A stretch of 64,000 nt of DNA from Lachnospira sp. UBA3790 (lineage in GTDB: Bacteria > Bacillota > Clostridia > Lachnospirales > Lachnospiraceae). This document shows positions 56,818 to 64,000 of the stretch, one piece after another. The notes below the pieces were generated by a model. That model searched no databases, had not been told where the DNA came from, and saw only the letters and a program-made list of their open reading frames with translations. Numbering within the stretch: position 1 is the stretch's first letter; every line of letters begins with the position of its first letter. Location: assembly GCA_002369135.1 (NCBI GenBank), contig DFEY01000003.1:642338-706337 (forward strand), read 5' to 3'. The position numbers were made by a program, and so were the translations under genes.

Positions 56818-57831
56818 TTAATTAAATCCGAAAATCTTTTGAACTACTTTGTACAAGAACTCTGAAGTCTTTCTTCCATACTTTCCTGGCAAGTTCATTG
56901 ATCTACCTAAAACAGATTTTCTTACCTTTTTGTAAAGTTCTGGATTTTTAAGTTGTAAGTGTTCCCATAGTTCCTCTTTGTCTTTGAGACGTAGTTTTGA
57001 GCCCTCTCTAATAGACATAATTGTGGATACGCACATCATCATATCGAAGTAATGAACTAAAACTTTGTCTAGTCTGTCATTAGTGATATGCATAGCACAG
57101 TAATCATCTAACATAATCTTTGTTACACGGTACTGCTGATCAAGTCGCTTAATCATTACTGACTCATTAACTGACTGATCATCTCTACCAATGTAATATT
57201 TATAAAATACTACATCTAAGTAATAAATCTTATTAACATATGGCAATGGTGTAAATACATAAATATTATCTACGTAGAATGTATGCTTTGGAAGTTCAAG
57301 CCCAGATGCTCTTAGCACTGCTGTTCTATACATAACAGAATGCATCAAAAGATACTGTGTCTGTCCAAACTTCACATCATCCCAAGTAATAACTTTTTCT
57401 ACAGGCATAGCTGATTTATATTTCATAATCTTCTTACGCTTAACGCCCTGCTTGTCATACATAAAGTTTGTAATGACCATATCTATGTCCATATCAGTTT
57501 CAACGGCTTTCTCCAAGAAATTGAGAACTTTGGCCATAGCTTTTTTACCTAATACATCATCACTATCTAAAACCTTAAAGTAAATTCCTGTAGCGTTTTT
57601 AATACCGGCATTAACAGCATCACCATGTCCACCGTTTTCTTTATGAATAACCTTAACTATGCTAGGAAATTTCTTCTCGTACTTTTTGGCGATTTCCAAT
57701 GTAGAATCTGTTGATCCATCATCAATAATCAACACTTCTACTTTTTCACCACCATTAAGAGCACTTCTGATACTCTTTTCCATATAATCTTCTGAATTGT
57801 AACATGGTATTGCTACCGTTAGTAATTTCAT
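56818..57831 (-). CDS. Glycosyltransferase family 2
   Basis: 337 residues. The GT-A fold starts at VAIPCYNSEDYMEKSI; IIDDGSTDST and the DXD-type VLDSDD motif bind the nucleotide sugar and metal. ENGGHGDAVNAGI is the usual GT2 loop. There is no membrane helix, so it works at the inner face of the membrane on a cell wall, capsule or lipid glycan. The acceptor is unknown. It ends a row with the CAAX protease and HAD genes. Confidence 0.92.
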   Translation of the reverse strand: MKLLTVAIPCYNSEDYMEKSIRSALNGGEKVEVLIIDDGSTDSTLEIAKKYEKKFPSIVKVIHKENGGHGDAVNAGIKNATGIYFKVLDSDDVLGKKAMAKVLNFLEKAVETDMDIDMVITNFMYDKQGVKRKKIMKYKSAMPVEKVITWDDVKFGQTQYLLMHSVMYRTAVLRASGLELPKHTFYVDNIYVFTPLPYVNKIYYLDVVFYKYYIGRDDQSVNESVMIKRLDQQYRVTKIMLDDYCAMHITNDRLDKVLVHYFDMMMCVSTIMSIREGSKLRLKDKEELWEHLQLKNPELYKKVRKSVLGRSMNLPGKYGRKTSEFLYKVVQKIFGFN

Positions 57832-57843
57832 ATTATTCTTCCT

Positions 57844-58719
57844 TTATTTAGGTTGTGGTTCCACCCACTTTTTCATACATAACGCAAACAATCCACTGAT
57901 TAGAATGCTTATAAAAAATACAGATAAAGCTCCAACCCACTCGCTCGATGTACTCAAGCTAGAAGTATTGCTTCCTGCTGAAGTATTATAATCTTTATAA
58001 ATAAAAGTTACAAGTACTGAAATAGCATTTGCCGACATATGGAATAATACCGGCGCGCAAATATTCTTATATCTTTCGTAGACAAATATTGCGCCATAAC
58101 TGAATATAAACGCATATATGCCCTGAGAAATATTCATATGGAATAGTCCAAATACCAGTCCAGTCACTAAAGCCGATATGCCTTCGCCAAACATTCTTTT
58201 AAGCCTTGTATACATCAATCCTCTAAAGATCAACTCTTCAACTATAGGTCCAACAATCACTGCTGTAGCAATCTGCATTCCAATACTCGAACCATATATG
58301 ACCTGCGCAGTTTCGTCAAATGAATGTGCAATACTTGGTATAAGCGCTTCCAAGATAACAACAACCATATTGGCTGCATACATAAAAGCGATTGCAAATG
58401 GAATGATAAACAAGTACTTTGCAAAAAAGACTGATTTGTATCCATATGCTCCAATCATTTTTTGTTTTTTAACATCAAGATGCTTTATTAGAATAAGTAA
58501 TGGAATTGTCATTACTCCCCCAAAGAAAGTCATCATCAAGCTAAAATCATTTTCTATATTTCCAAAATCTACTGTTTTGTTTTCAATCGTAATTTGTCCT
58601 TGTGAAATAGCGACAAACGTCAAAATGATACCCGCTACCACAGTAATGCCTAAATACATAAGCACTGGATAGAAAGCTCCCCACAAATGTCCAATTGTAA
58701 CTTTTTCTTTATTCTTCAC
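57844..58719 (-). CDS. CPBP-family intramembrane metalloprotease (CAAX/Abi type)
   Basis: 291 residues with about eight membrane helices. The active-site motifs are in order: VEELIFRGLMYTRL (EEXXXR), FGLFHMNISQG (FxxxH) and VLFHMSANAIS (HxxxN). In bacteria the family includes bacteriocin immunity and sensor proteases; the substrate is unknown. It overlaps the HAD gene by 11 bases and precedes the glycosyltransferase by 12. Confidence 0.92.
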   Translation of the reverse strand: MKNKEKVTIGHLWGAFYPVLMYLGITVVAGIILTFVAISQGQITIENKTVDFGNIENDFSLMMTFFGGVMTIPLLILIKHLDVKKQKMIGAYGYKSVFFAKYLFIIPFAIAFMYAANMVVVILEALIPSIAHSFDETAQVIYGSSIGMQIATAVIVGPIVEELIFRGLMYTRLKRMFGEGISALVTGLVFGLFHMNISQGIYAFIFSYGAIFVYERYKNICAPVLFHMSANAISVLVTFIYKDYNTSAGSNTSSLSTSSEWVGALSVFFISILISGLFALCMKKWVEPQPK

Positions 58720-59374
58720 TTTGTTCTCCTAGTAAATAATCAATTAAAGATTCGTGATCGTCAAAGACTTGTATTGCTCCAGCACCAATCATCTCTTCCT
58801 CAGTACCAGTACCCCAAGAAACACCTAGACAATCAATTCCAACTTCATTTGCACCCTCTACATCAAATTTAGTATCTCCTATAAGAACAGACTCCTCTTT
58901 CTTGAAATCTGAAGTATCAAACAGTTTATTTAAAACTGATGCCTTACTTTGTATAGGACCATGCAAATCAGCACCACAAATAATATCGAAGTAGTCAAAT
59001 ATTTTTAGATACTTTGCAACATCCTCTGCCATACCCTCTGGTTTAGATGTGGCCATTCCTATCTTTAATCCATTTTGTCTTACTGCCTCAAGCGTTTCCA
59101 TAATCCCTGGGTATATCTTTGTTTCATATATACCAGTTGGAACATAGCGCTCTCTATAGAAATCCAAAGTCTCATAAGCTTTTTCCTCAGACATACCATA
59201 TGATTTCATATATTCCTCTACCATAGGCGGTCCAACAAAATGGTTTAGATTATCTAAATTATCTTCTATTATACCTACTTTTTTCAACGCATATTGAACA
59301 CTTTTTGTGATACCTTCTTTAGAGTCACTAAGTGTCCCATCTAGGTCAAAAATAATGTATTTATATTTGCTCAA
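58709..59374 (-). CDS. HAD-family hydrolase, phosphoglycolate phosphatase-like
   Basis: 221 residues. Motif I IIFDLDGTLSDSKEGI, motif II ATSKPEG, motif III ESVLIGDTKFDVEGA; a helical C1 cap lies between. It matches Gph-like phosphatases, which act on phosphoglycolate, pyrophosphate or nucleotides. Substrate not known. It begins a three-gene minus-strand row and is divergent from the small membrane protein gene. Confidence 0.9.
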   Translation of the reverse strand: MSKYKYIIFDLDGTLSDSKEGITKSVQYALKKVGIIEDNLDNLNHFVGPPMVEEYMKSYGMSEEKAYETLDFYRERYVPTGIYETKIYPGIMETLEAVRQNGLKIGMATSKPEGMAEDVAKYLKIFDYFDIICGADLHGPIQSKASVLNKLFDTSDFKKEESVLIGDTKFDVEGANEVGIDCLGVSWGTGTEEEMIGAGAIQVFDDHESLIDYLLGEQSEE

Positions 59375-59425
59375 ATGCCTTTAATCTCCTTTAATTCTCG
59401 CATTTCAGTATAACATAATTAGTTC

Positions 59426-59454
59426 TTGTTTTACAGTTGAGTTTGTTTTATAAT
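59426..59454 (+). promoter_or_regulatory. Promoter of the small membrane protein gene
   Basis: TTGTTT (59426-59431), 17-bp spacer, TATAAT (59449-59454). Confidence 0.6.
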
Positions 59455-59489
59455 ATTAAAAGATTTTTTATTATTGAGAGGTAAAAACA

Positions 59490-59846
59490 ATGAGTCAGGC
59501 AAAAGTTGACAAATATAAACAACAGAAACAAAACCGCAAAAATCCACAAAAAAAGAACAAAGTATTAGCTAAAATTAAGAAAATAATTCCTTATACAATT
59601 GCAGGTATTGTTGTTGTTTTGATTTTAGGTTATTTGGGAATATCTGTTGCTAAACAAACAGGTCTATACACTGCTCCTACAGAGCCTAGATCATATTCAA
59701 GCGCAGAGATTCAAAGTATGAGACAGGTACTTATACAAGCTACAGACCCTAACGTACAGTACACTACTGCTAAGCCTGAAAAACAACAGCAGACACCAGC
59801 AGTTTCAAAGAAGGTACCAACTACTAAAAAGTCAGCTAAGAAATAA
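59490..59846 (+). CDS. Small single-pass membrane protein, function unknown
   Basis: 118 residues. A lysine- and glutamine-rich N-terminus (about 1-33) is followed by one membrane helix (about 34-55, TIAGIVVVLILGYLGISVA) and an outside part with Pro/Thr and a Lys-rich end. By the positive-inside rule the basic N-terminus is cytoplasmic. GAGAGG lies before the ATG. No known domain recognised. It has its own promoter and a terminator. Confidence 0.75.
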   Translation: MSQAKVDKYKQQKQNRKNPQKKNKVLAKIKKIIPYTIAGIVVVLILGYLGISVAKQTGLYTAPTEPRSYSSAEIQSMRQVLIQATDPNVQYTTAKPEKQQQTPAVSKKVPTTKKSAKK

Positions 59847-59854
59847 AAATAATT

Positions 59855-59880
59855 AAAGGATTCCAATCGGAATCCTTTTT
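59855..59880 (+). terminator. Intrinsic terminator
   Basis: Stem AAAGGATTCC / GGAATCCTTT, loop AATC, T-run, after the small membrane protein gene. Confidence 0.85.
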
Positions 59881-59892
59881 TAATGCAAAATT

Positions 59893-59920
59893 AAATGGAT
59901 TCGCCAAAGCGAATCCATTT
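59893..59920 (-). terminator. Intrinsic terminator of argS
   Basis: 12-bp stem AAATGGATTCGC / GCGAATCCATTT, loop CAAA, T-run on both strands, five bases from the argS stop. Confidence 0.85.
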
Positions 59921-59924
59921 TTAA

Positions 59925-61685
59925 TTACATTTTATCTGGTGCACTAAATCCTAGTAAATCAATTCCAGTCTCTAGCACTTTCTTTGTAAGTTCAAGCAAA
60001 GCAATATAGCCTTTCTTCTTTTCTTCATCCTCTTCTGCCAATATCTTTGTGTTATGATAAAAACTGTTAAACACATTTGATAACTCATAAATATACTGAC
60101 AGATTCTATGAGGTGCAAGTTCTTCAGCAGCTGACTCTATCACTTCATTGACCTTAGAAATCTCTAGCATTAGTTTGTTTTGTGTTTCGTTGTCGCTAGC
60201 CTTAATCTCTAGTCCATCTACACTTCCACCTTCTGCTTTGTATTTCTCAAGAATTGATTTAATACGAACTATTGTGTATAGAATGTATGGTCCTGTGTTT
60301 CCTTCAAATGAAGCGAACTTCTCAAGCTCAAATATATAATCTTTGTTTGCCTGGTTTGATAGATCACCATACTTAAGTGCAGCCAATCCCACAATCTCGG
60401 AAACTTTCTTAGCCTCCGCATCGTCCAAAGACTTATTTTCTTTCATCTTGTTGTAAACTGCTTCGTTTATATCATCAATCAAATACTCTAGACGATAAAC
60501 ACCGCCGTCACGAGTCTTGAAAGGTTTGCCGTCTTTGCCGTTCACTGTACCAAAACCGATAAAGTTCATATCACGGTCCTCTGTTACAAATCCAGCCTTC
60601 TTAGCCACTCTAAACACTTGTGTAAAGTGAAGTTCCTGACGCTTATCTGTAATGTAAATATATTCATCAGGCTCATATAACTTTTCACGCTCGATAATAG
60701 TTCCCAAATCTGATGTGGCATAAAGCGCTGCTCCATCAGACTTTCTAACGATACATGGAGGATACTCTTTCTTATCCCCATCTTCTTTTATATCAACTAC
60801 CAAAGCACCCTCGCTCTCAAAAGCAAGTCCTTTGTCCACTAATTCCTGAATCAAATCTTCAATATATGGATTTGCATCACTCTCACCTTTCCAAAGGTCA
60901 AAGTGTGTATCAAGTCTGTCATAGTTTTTCTTAAGATCTGCTAGCGACACATCCATTATATGTTCCCAAATAGCACGATATGGCTTGTAACCATCCTGAA
61001 GTTTTCTAGTAGCCTCTCCAGCTGCCTCTTTAAAGTCCTCATCCTCTGCTGCCTTTGCACTGGCCGCAGGATAAATTTCTTCTAACTCTGAAATATCAAA
61101 TGGAGCATCAGATGGATATTCACCGTCAAAGTCCTCGTCAAAGTATGGAAGATCCGGCTTTCTGCTCTTCAATTCCATAATGATTAGACCCATCTGAAGA
61201 CCCCAGTCTCCTAGATGAACATCACCTATCACGTTATTTCCCATATACTTCTTTATACGCTTGATGCTCTCGCCAATAACAGCTGAACGCAAATGTCCAA
61301 CATGCAAAGGCTTAGCAACATTCGCTCCGCCGTAGTCCACAATAATAGTCTTATCTTGCTTTTCTACGCCAAAATTATCAACTTTATCCAAATCATTTAA
61401 ATACTTAGCAATAAAGTCGTTGTTTAAGTCAATATTAATAAAGCCTGGATTAATGGCTTCCACTTTAGAAAACATTTCGTTGTCTTTGACGAAGTCCACT
61501 ATATCTTCTGCAATAGCTATAGGTGCTTTACCATATTTTTTAGCACCAGCCATCGCTCCGTTACACTGAAACTCGCAAAGGTCAGGTCTATTAGAAACAC
61601 CAACTATCGCTAGCGATTCATCATAGCCCTTTTCCTCAAACGCTTTCTTAAACTCTTCAGTAATTAACTCAAGTACCTTTTTCAT
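59925..61685 (-). CDS. argS: Arginine--tRNA ligase
   Basis: 586-residue class I synthetase. An N-terminal Add-1 domain (about 1-110), the HIGH-type motif in NVAKPLHVGHLRSAVIGE, the GDVHLGDWGLQMG stretch, and a C-terminal DALR anticodon-binding domain with YELSNVFNSFYH are present. As in many ArgRS the KMSKS loop is not canonical (GKPFKTRDG). The ATG directly abuts the stop codon of the upstream pyrophosphorylase gene (TAAATG), so the two are translationally coupled. Confidence 0.97.
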   Translation of the reverse strand: MKKVLELITEEFKKAFEEKGYDESLAIVGVSNRPDLCEFQCNGAMAGAKKYGKAPIAIAEDIVDFVKDNEMFSKVEAINPGFINIDLNNDFIAKYLNDLDKVDNFGVEKQDKTIIVDYGGANVAKPLHVGHLRSAVIGESIKRIKKYMGNNVIGDVHLGDWGLQMGLIIMELKSRKPDLPYFDEDFDGEYPSDAPFDISELEEIYPAASAKAAEDEDFKEAAGEATRKLQDGYKPYRAIWEHIMDVSLADLKKNYDRLDTHFDLWKGESDANPYIEDLIQELVDKGLAFESEGALVVDIKEDGDKKEYPPCIVRKSDGAALYATSDLGTIIEREKLYEPDEYIYITDKRQELHFTQVFRVAKKAGFVTEDRDMNFIGFGTVNGKDGKPFKTRDGGVYRLEYLIDDINEAVYNKMKENKSLDDAEAKKVSEIVGLAALKYGDLSNQANKDYIFELEKFASFEGNTGPYILYTIVRIKSILEKYKAEGGSVDGLEIKASDNETQNKLMLEISKVNEVIESAAEELAPHRICQYIYELSNVFNSFYHNTKILAEEDEEKKKGYIALLELTKKVLETGIDLLGFSAPDKM

Positions 61686-62915
61686 TTATAATTCAACTCC
61701 ATTTTTCTTAAGTAGTTCTTTTGCTGTATCCACAGAATCCACACCAGTCTTATTTTTAATAGGTGCAAACTCTTTTTCTCTTACCACTTCGTAAGCCAAG
61801 CAGTTATCCATATCGTGGATCATATCGAGAACCAAAGTTTCAAACTTATAACCATTCTCTGTCTCTGGCTTTTTAGCATTTCCATTCTCATCTAAACACT
61901 CAATCTTTTTCTTAACTACGTGAGTAGATAGATTATTGTGCATATTTTCTTCCAATGCCTTAATCGAGAATAAGTAATTTAGAATTACTCCATCTTTATA
62001 TGCAAGACTGCCGTCCGGCAAAGTCTCATATCTCATTTCTTCTGTCAATTCATAGTACTCAACAATAGATGGCTTTCCATCTTCTAAACAAAGCACGCCC
62101 ACCTTTTCTTCTGGAGCCGCCTTTGATACAACCTTTGACGCAGACACATATCCGCCATCTAACATTGCTCCTACAAACAATGGATCAACCATTCTCTGGC
62201 ATACGTTGTCTACGGCAAAGAGGTTGATATACTCAATTCCTTTGGCCTTAGCCTCATCTAACAAGCCAGCTTTATTAAATGAAATGAACCAACCACCATT
62301 TCCATTAGGTGATGTAGAAATTCTATCTTTTCTCTCAAGGTAAATCTTGCCATCGAAGTCACACGCTGGAGCCATCTCCTGCTTAAAGAATTTCACATAG
62401 TCCTTGTTGTATCCAAAGTAGTTCTTTTCTTCAAAGAACTCTCTAGTGTCTTTGTCGTTCTTTTCACTTGTCATAATGTAAAGCGGAACCCAAACGCCCA
62501 CTTCGTCCACTACATCCATAAGGTTTCTAATAAGCATTTCAAAGATAAATACATCTTTAGTCTCGCCAATGTTGTACATTCCCTTAGGCTTGTCAGAACC
62601 AAGTCTAGTTCCCATACCACCAGCCAAAAGTAGCGCAGCCACTTTTCCTTCTTTAATAGCCTCTAAGCCTTTTGCGCGAAACTTATCTGCATTTTCTTCT
62701 ATTTCTTTAATAGACACTTCAGCGTCCAGTGGTGTAATAACACCTCTCTCATCTGGAGTATCTGCATTTTCAATTAGTTTAATCAAATCAAAATCAATCT
62801 CTGAAATTTGCTCAAGCAAATGCTCCTTTTGATCGTCATTTAGCTCGTCAAAGTACTCTAACAAATGACTTTGATTATTCTTCTCTAGTAATTCTTTTGC
62901 TTCGTTATAATTCAT
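61686..62915 (-). CDS. UDP-N-acetylglucosamine/UDP-sugar pyrophosphorylase, UDPGP type
   Basis: 409 residues. A nucleotidyltransferase of the eukaryotic-like UDPGP type: AALLLAGGMGTRLGSDKPKGMYNIG in parts (the UTP loop, LGxGxGTRLG and PKGxxxVG), NLFAVDNVCQRMVDP, and GNGGWFISF. It joins UTP and a sugar-1-phosphate. Compared with UDP-glucose enzymes, the sequence looks nearer to GlcNAc/GalNAc types, but the substrate is not certain. It is translationally coupled to argS. Confidence 0.85.
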   Translation of the reverse strand: MNYNEAKELLEKNNQSHLLEYFDELNDDQKEHLLEQISEIDFDLIKLIENADTPDERGVITPLDAEVSIKEIEENADKFRAKGLEAIKEGKVAALLLAGGMGTRLGSDKPKGMYNIGETKDVFIFEMLIRNLMDVVDEVGVWVPLYIMTSEKNDKDTREFFEEKNYFGYNKDYVKFFKQEMAPACDFDGKIYLERKDRISTSPNGNGGWFISFNKAGLLDEAKAKGIEYINLFAVDNVCQRMVDPLFVGAMLDGGYVSASKVVSKAAPEEKVGVLCLEDGKPSIVEYYELTEEMRYETLPDGSLAYKDGVILNYLFSIKALEENMHNNLSTHVVKKKIECLDENGNAKKPETENGYKFETLVLDMIHDMDNCLAYEVVREKEFAPIKNKTGVDSVDTAKELLKKNGVEL

Positions 62916-63010
62916 TATCTAACCTCTCAAGATGTATTATTTCATCCCTAATATAATAATTTGTTTTAAGCGTTTATGCAAGGTCTATTGTTCTTTCAAA
63001 CTTGCTTGTT

Positions 63011-63796
63011 TTATAGTTGTTTAAGCTTGCAAAGAACGTCTATCATACTCTGATATCTCTGATCTGGATTTCTTCTTGTACACTTCTTTATTATTCGCTT
63101 TAATTTAAACCCAAGTCTTTTAGACAAAACACCTTCGACATAAACCTTTCCTGTTTTTAAATAGTAAAGCGTCGTTCCCATTCCATATACATCAGTTCTA
63201 GTATCTGTATTGTAAATGGACAAACCTTTGCTATCTCCAAACTGTTCAGGTGCCGCAAAACCTCTGCTACCAAACGCCTTTTCACTAAGCTCAATTTCCT
63301 TTGAGTATCGTTTTGCAATTCCAAAGTCTACCAGTTTAACTATTCCACTTTCATCCATCACAATATTGGATGGTTTAAGGTCACGGTAAACTATGGGCGG
63401 CTCTAGTGAATGCAAATAATAAAGCGCGCTTCCAACTTGCATCATCACATGCTTGATTTCTTTTTTCTTTAACGGCCCTTTTCTATCTACTATAGACTTT
63501 AAGTTTTCGCCCTTTACGATTTCCATAATCAAAAAGAAGTTGCCCTCTTCCTTTATTAAATCGTAAATTTTTGGAAGGTTCGGATGAGATGTGTTTTTAA
63601 GCACATTTAATTCTCGCTCCAAACCTTCCAAAAGTTTTTGTTTGTCGCCGGAGTTTGATGAGAAATAATTCTTCATCGCATATTCTATGCCTGTCTGGAT
63701 ATCTCGGACACGGTAAACTACAGAAAAGCCACCTTTTCCAAGCACCCCCATCACAGCGTATCTTCCGCCGACAACTTCATTAATTATATTTTCCAT
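63011..63796 (-). CDS. Soluble serine/threonine protein kinase
   Basis: 261 residues, only a Hanks-type kinase domain. Glycine loop LGKGGFSVVY, ATP Lys in YAMKNYF, catalytic loop VYRDLKPSNIVM (Tyr in place of His of HRD), DFGIAKRYS, and APEQFGDSK at the activation end. There is no transmembrane helix, PASTA or other sensor domain, so input and target are unknown. ATG at 63796 (MENIINEVV) has GAAAGG upstream; the longer frame to 63829 lacks a site. It follows carB by 39 bases and may share its transcript. Confidence 0.93.
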   Translation of the reverse strand: MENIINEVVGGRYAVMGVLGKGGFSVVYRVRDIQTGIEYAMKNYFSSNSGDKQKLLEGLERELNVLKNTSHPNLPKIYDLIKEEGNFFLIMEIVKGENLKSIVDRKGPLKKKEIKHVMMQVGSALYYLHSLEPPIVYRDLKPSNIVMDESGIVKLVDFGIAKRYSKEIELSEKAFGSRGFAAPEQFGDSKGLSIYNTDTRTDVYGMGTTLYYLKTGKVYVEGVLSKRLGFKLKRIIKKCTRRNPDQRYQSMIDVLCKLKQL

Positions 63797-63835
63797 AACA
63801 CAACCTTTCCAAGCTGTGTTTCTCTCCATACCCTC

Positions 63836-64000
63836 TTATATCTTAGCTACATCCACAAGCGTCATATTGTTCTTCGCATCACTCTCTAAACTCTTAAGCA
63901 ACGCATCAACAGTATCCAAACTTGTGAAGCAGTTAACACCTGTCTCGATAGATGTTCTTCTAATCAAGAATCCATCTCTATGTTTATCTCTACCCTGTGT
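63836..64000 (-). CDS. carB: Carbamoyl-phosphate synthase large subunit, C-terminal end (5' partial)
   Basis: The last 54 codons of a gene that continues past the window edge. The reading frame ends at the stop TAA (63836-63838). The sequence TQGRDKHRDGFLIRRTSIE and CFTSLDTVDALLKSL matches the C-terminal MGS-like allosteric domain of CarB, where UMP and other effectors bind. The enzyme makes carbamoyl phosphate for arginine and pyrimidines. Confidence 0.88.
   Translation of the reverse strand, partial: TQGRDKHRDGFLIRRTSIETGVNCFTSLDTVDALLKSLESDAKNNMTLVDVAKI

Overview
The window is AT-rich DNA from a low-GC, strictly anaerobic Gram-positive bacterium, most likely a member of the Lachnospiraceae (Clostridia). 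Reasons: strong AGGAGG ribosome binding sites, a T-box leader, a TPP riboswitch in front of thiT, a Rex redox repressor, a two-iron superoxide reductase, ATP-dependent PEP carboxykinase, a homodimeric NADP isocitrate dehydrogenase, an orphan carbamate kinase, and large secreted proteins with bacterial Ig-like and threonine-rich linkers. The genus cannot be fixed from the sequence alone. I saw no prophage, insertion sequence or CRISPR array; it reads as a chromosomal core region with a few accessory islands. Most genes are on the minus strand.

Layout. 1-6.9 kb: end of a secreted CE4 deacetylase, rlmH, a small membrane protein, then a minus-strand group rex, nnrE/D, alr, yebC and a HAD phosphatase. 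7-8 kb: orphan carbamate kinase. 8-11.5 kb: a compact TetR-controlled operon (repressor, iron alcohol dehydrogenase, two lipoproteins, a flavodoxin remnant) with twin operators around its promoter. 11.6-17.6 kb: icd, leuS, a membrane protein with a lysine-rich tail, and thiT behind a TPP riboswitch. 17.6-21 kb: divergent EF-G-like GTPase and tyrA. 21-26.7 kb: one very long secreted GH16 glucanase with many accessory modules. 26.9-33 kb: T-box-pheS-pheT-queA-aroA. 33-36.8 kb: YihY, DUF4190-like protein, superoxide reductase, a 6S-like RNA and pckA. 36.9-46.8 kb: leuC-leuD-thrC-yfbR, then topB-glmS-hexapeptide acyltransferase-LRR protein.

46.8-49.7 kb holds tRNA-Ser, a 203-bp near-palindrome, and a minus-strand gene row that I find the most unusual part: a prepilin peptidase, an RsbW-like anti-sigma kinase, a stand-alone SpoT-type HD hydrolase, and a STAS domain fused to an APH-like phosphotransferase. 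49.7-55.6 kb: ilvN-ilvC, tRNA-Thr, and ispF-GNAT-cysS-mrnC-rlmB. 55.6-64 kb: a hairpin cluster, tRNA-Met and tRNA-Val, a leaderless PAP2 gene on a divergent promoter, a glycosyltransferase, a CAAX protease, a HAD phosphatase, a small membrane protein, argS, a UDP-sugar pyrophosphorylase, a small Ser/Thr kinase and the 3' end of carB.

Several start codons were moved downstream from the longest open frame because the Shine-Dalgarno sequence lies inside or across the longer version (rex, alr, flavodoxin remnant, tetR, tyrA, GH16, ispF, STAS protein, DUF4190 protein, kinase). Functions are from reading motifs by eye; no database search was run.
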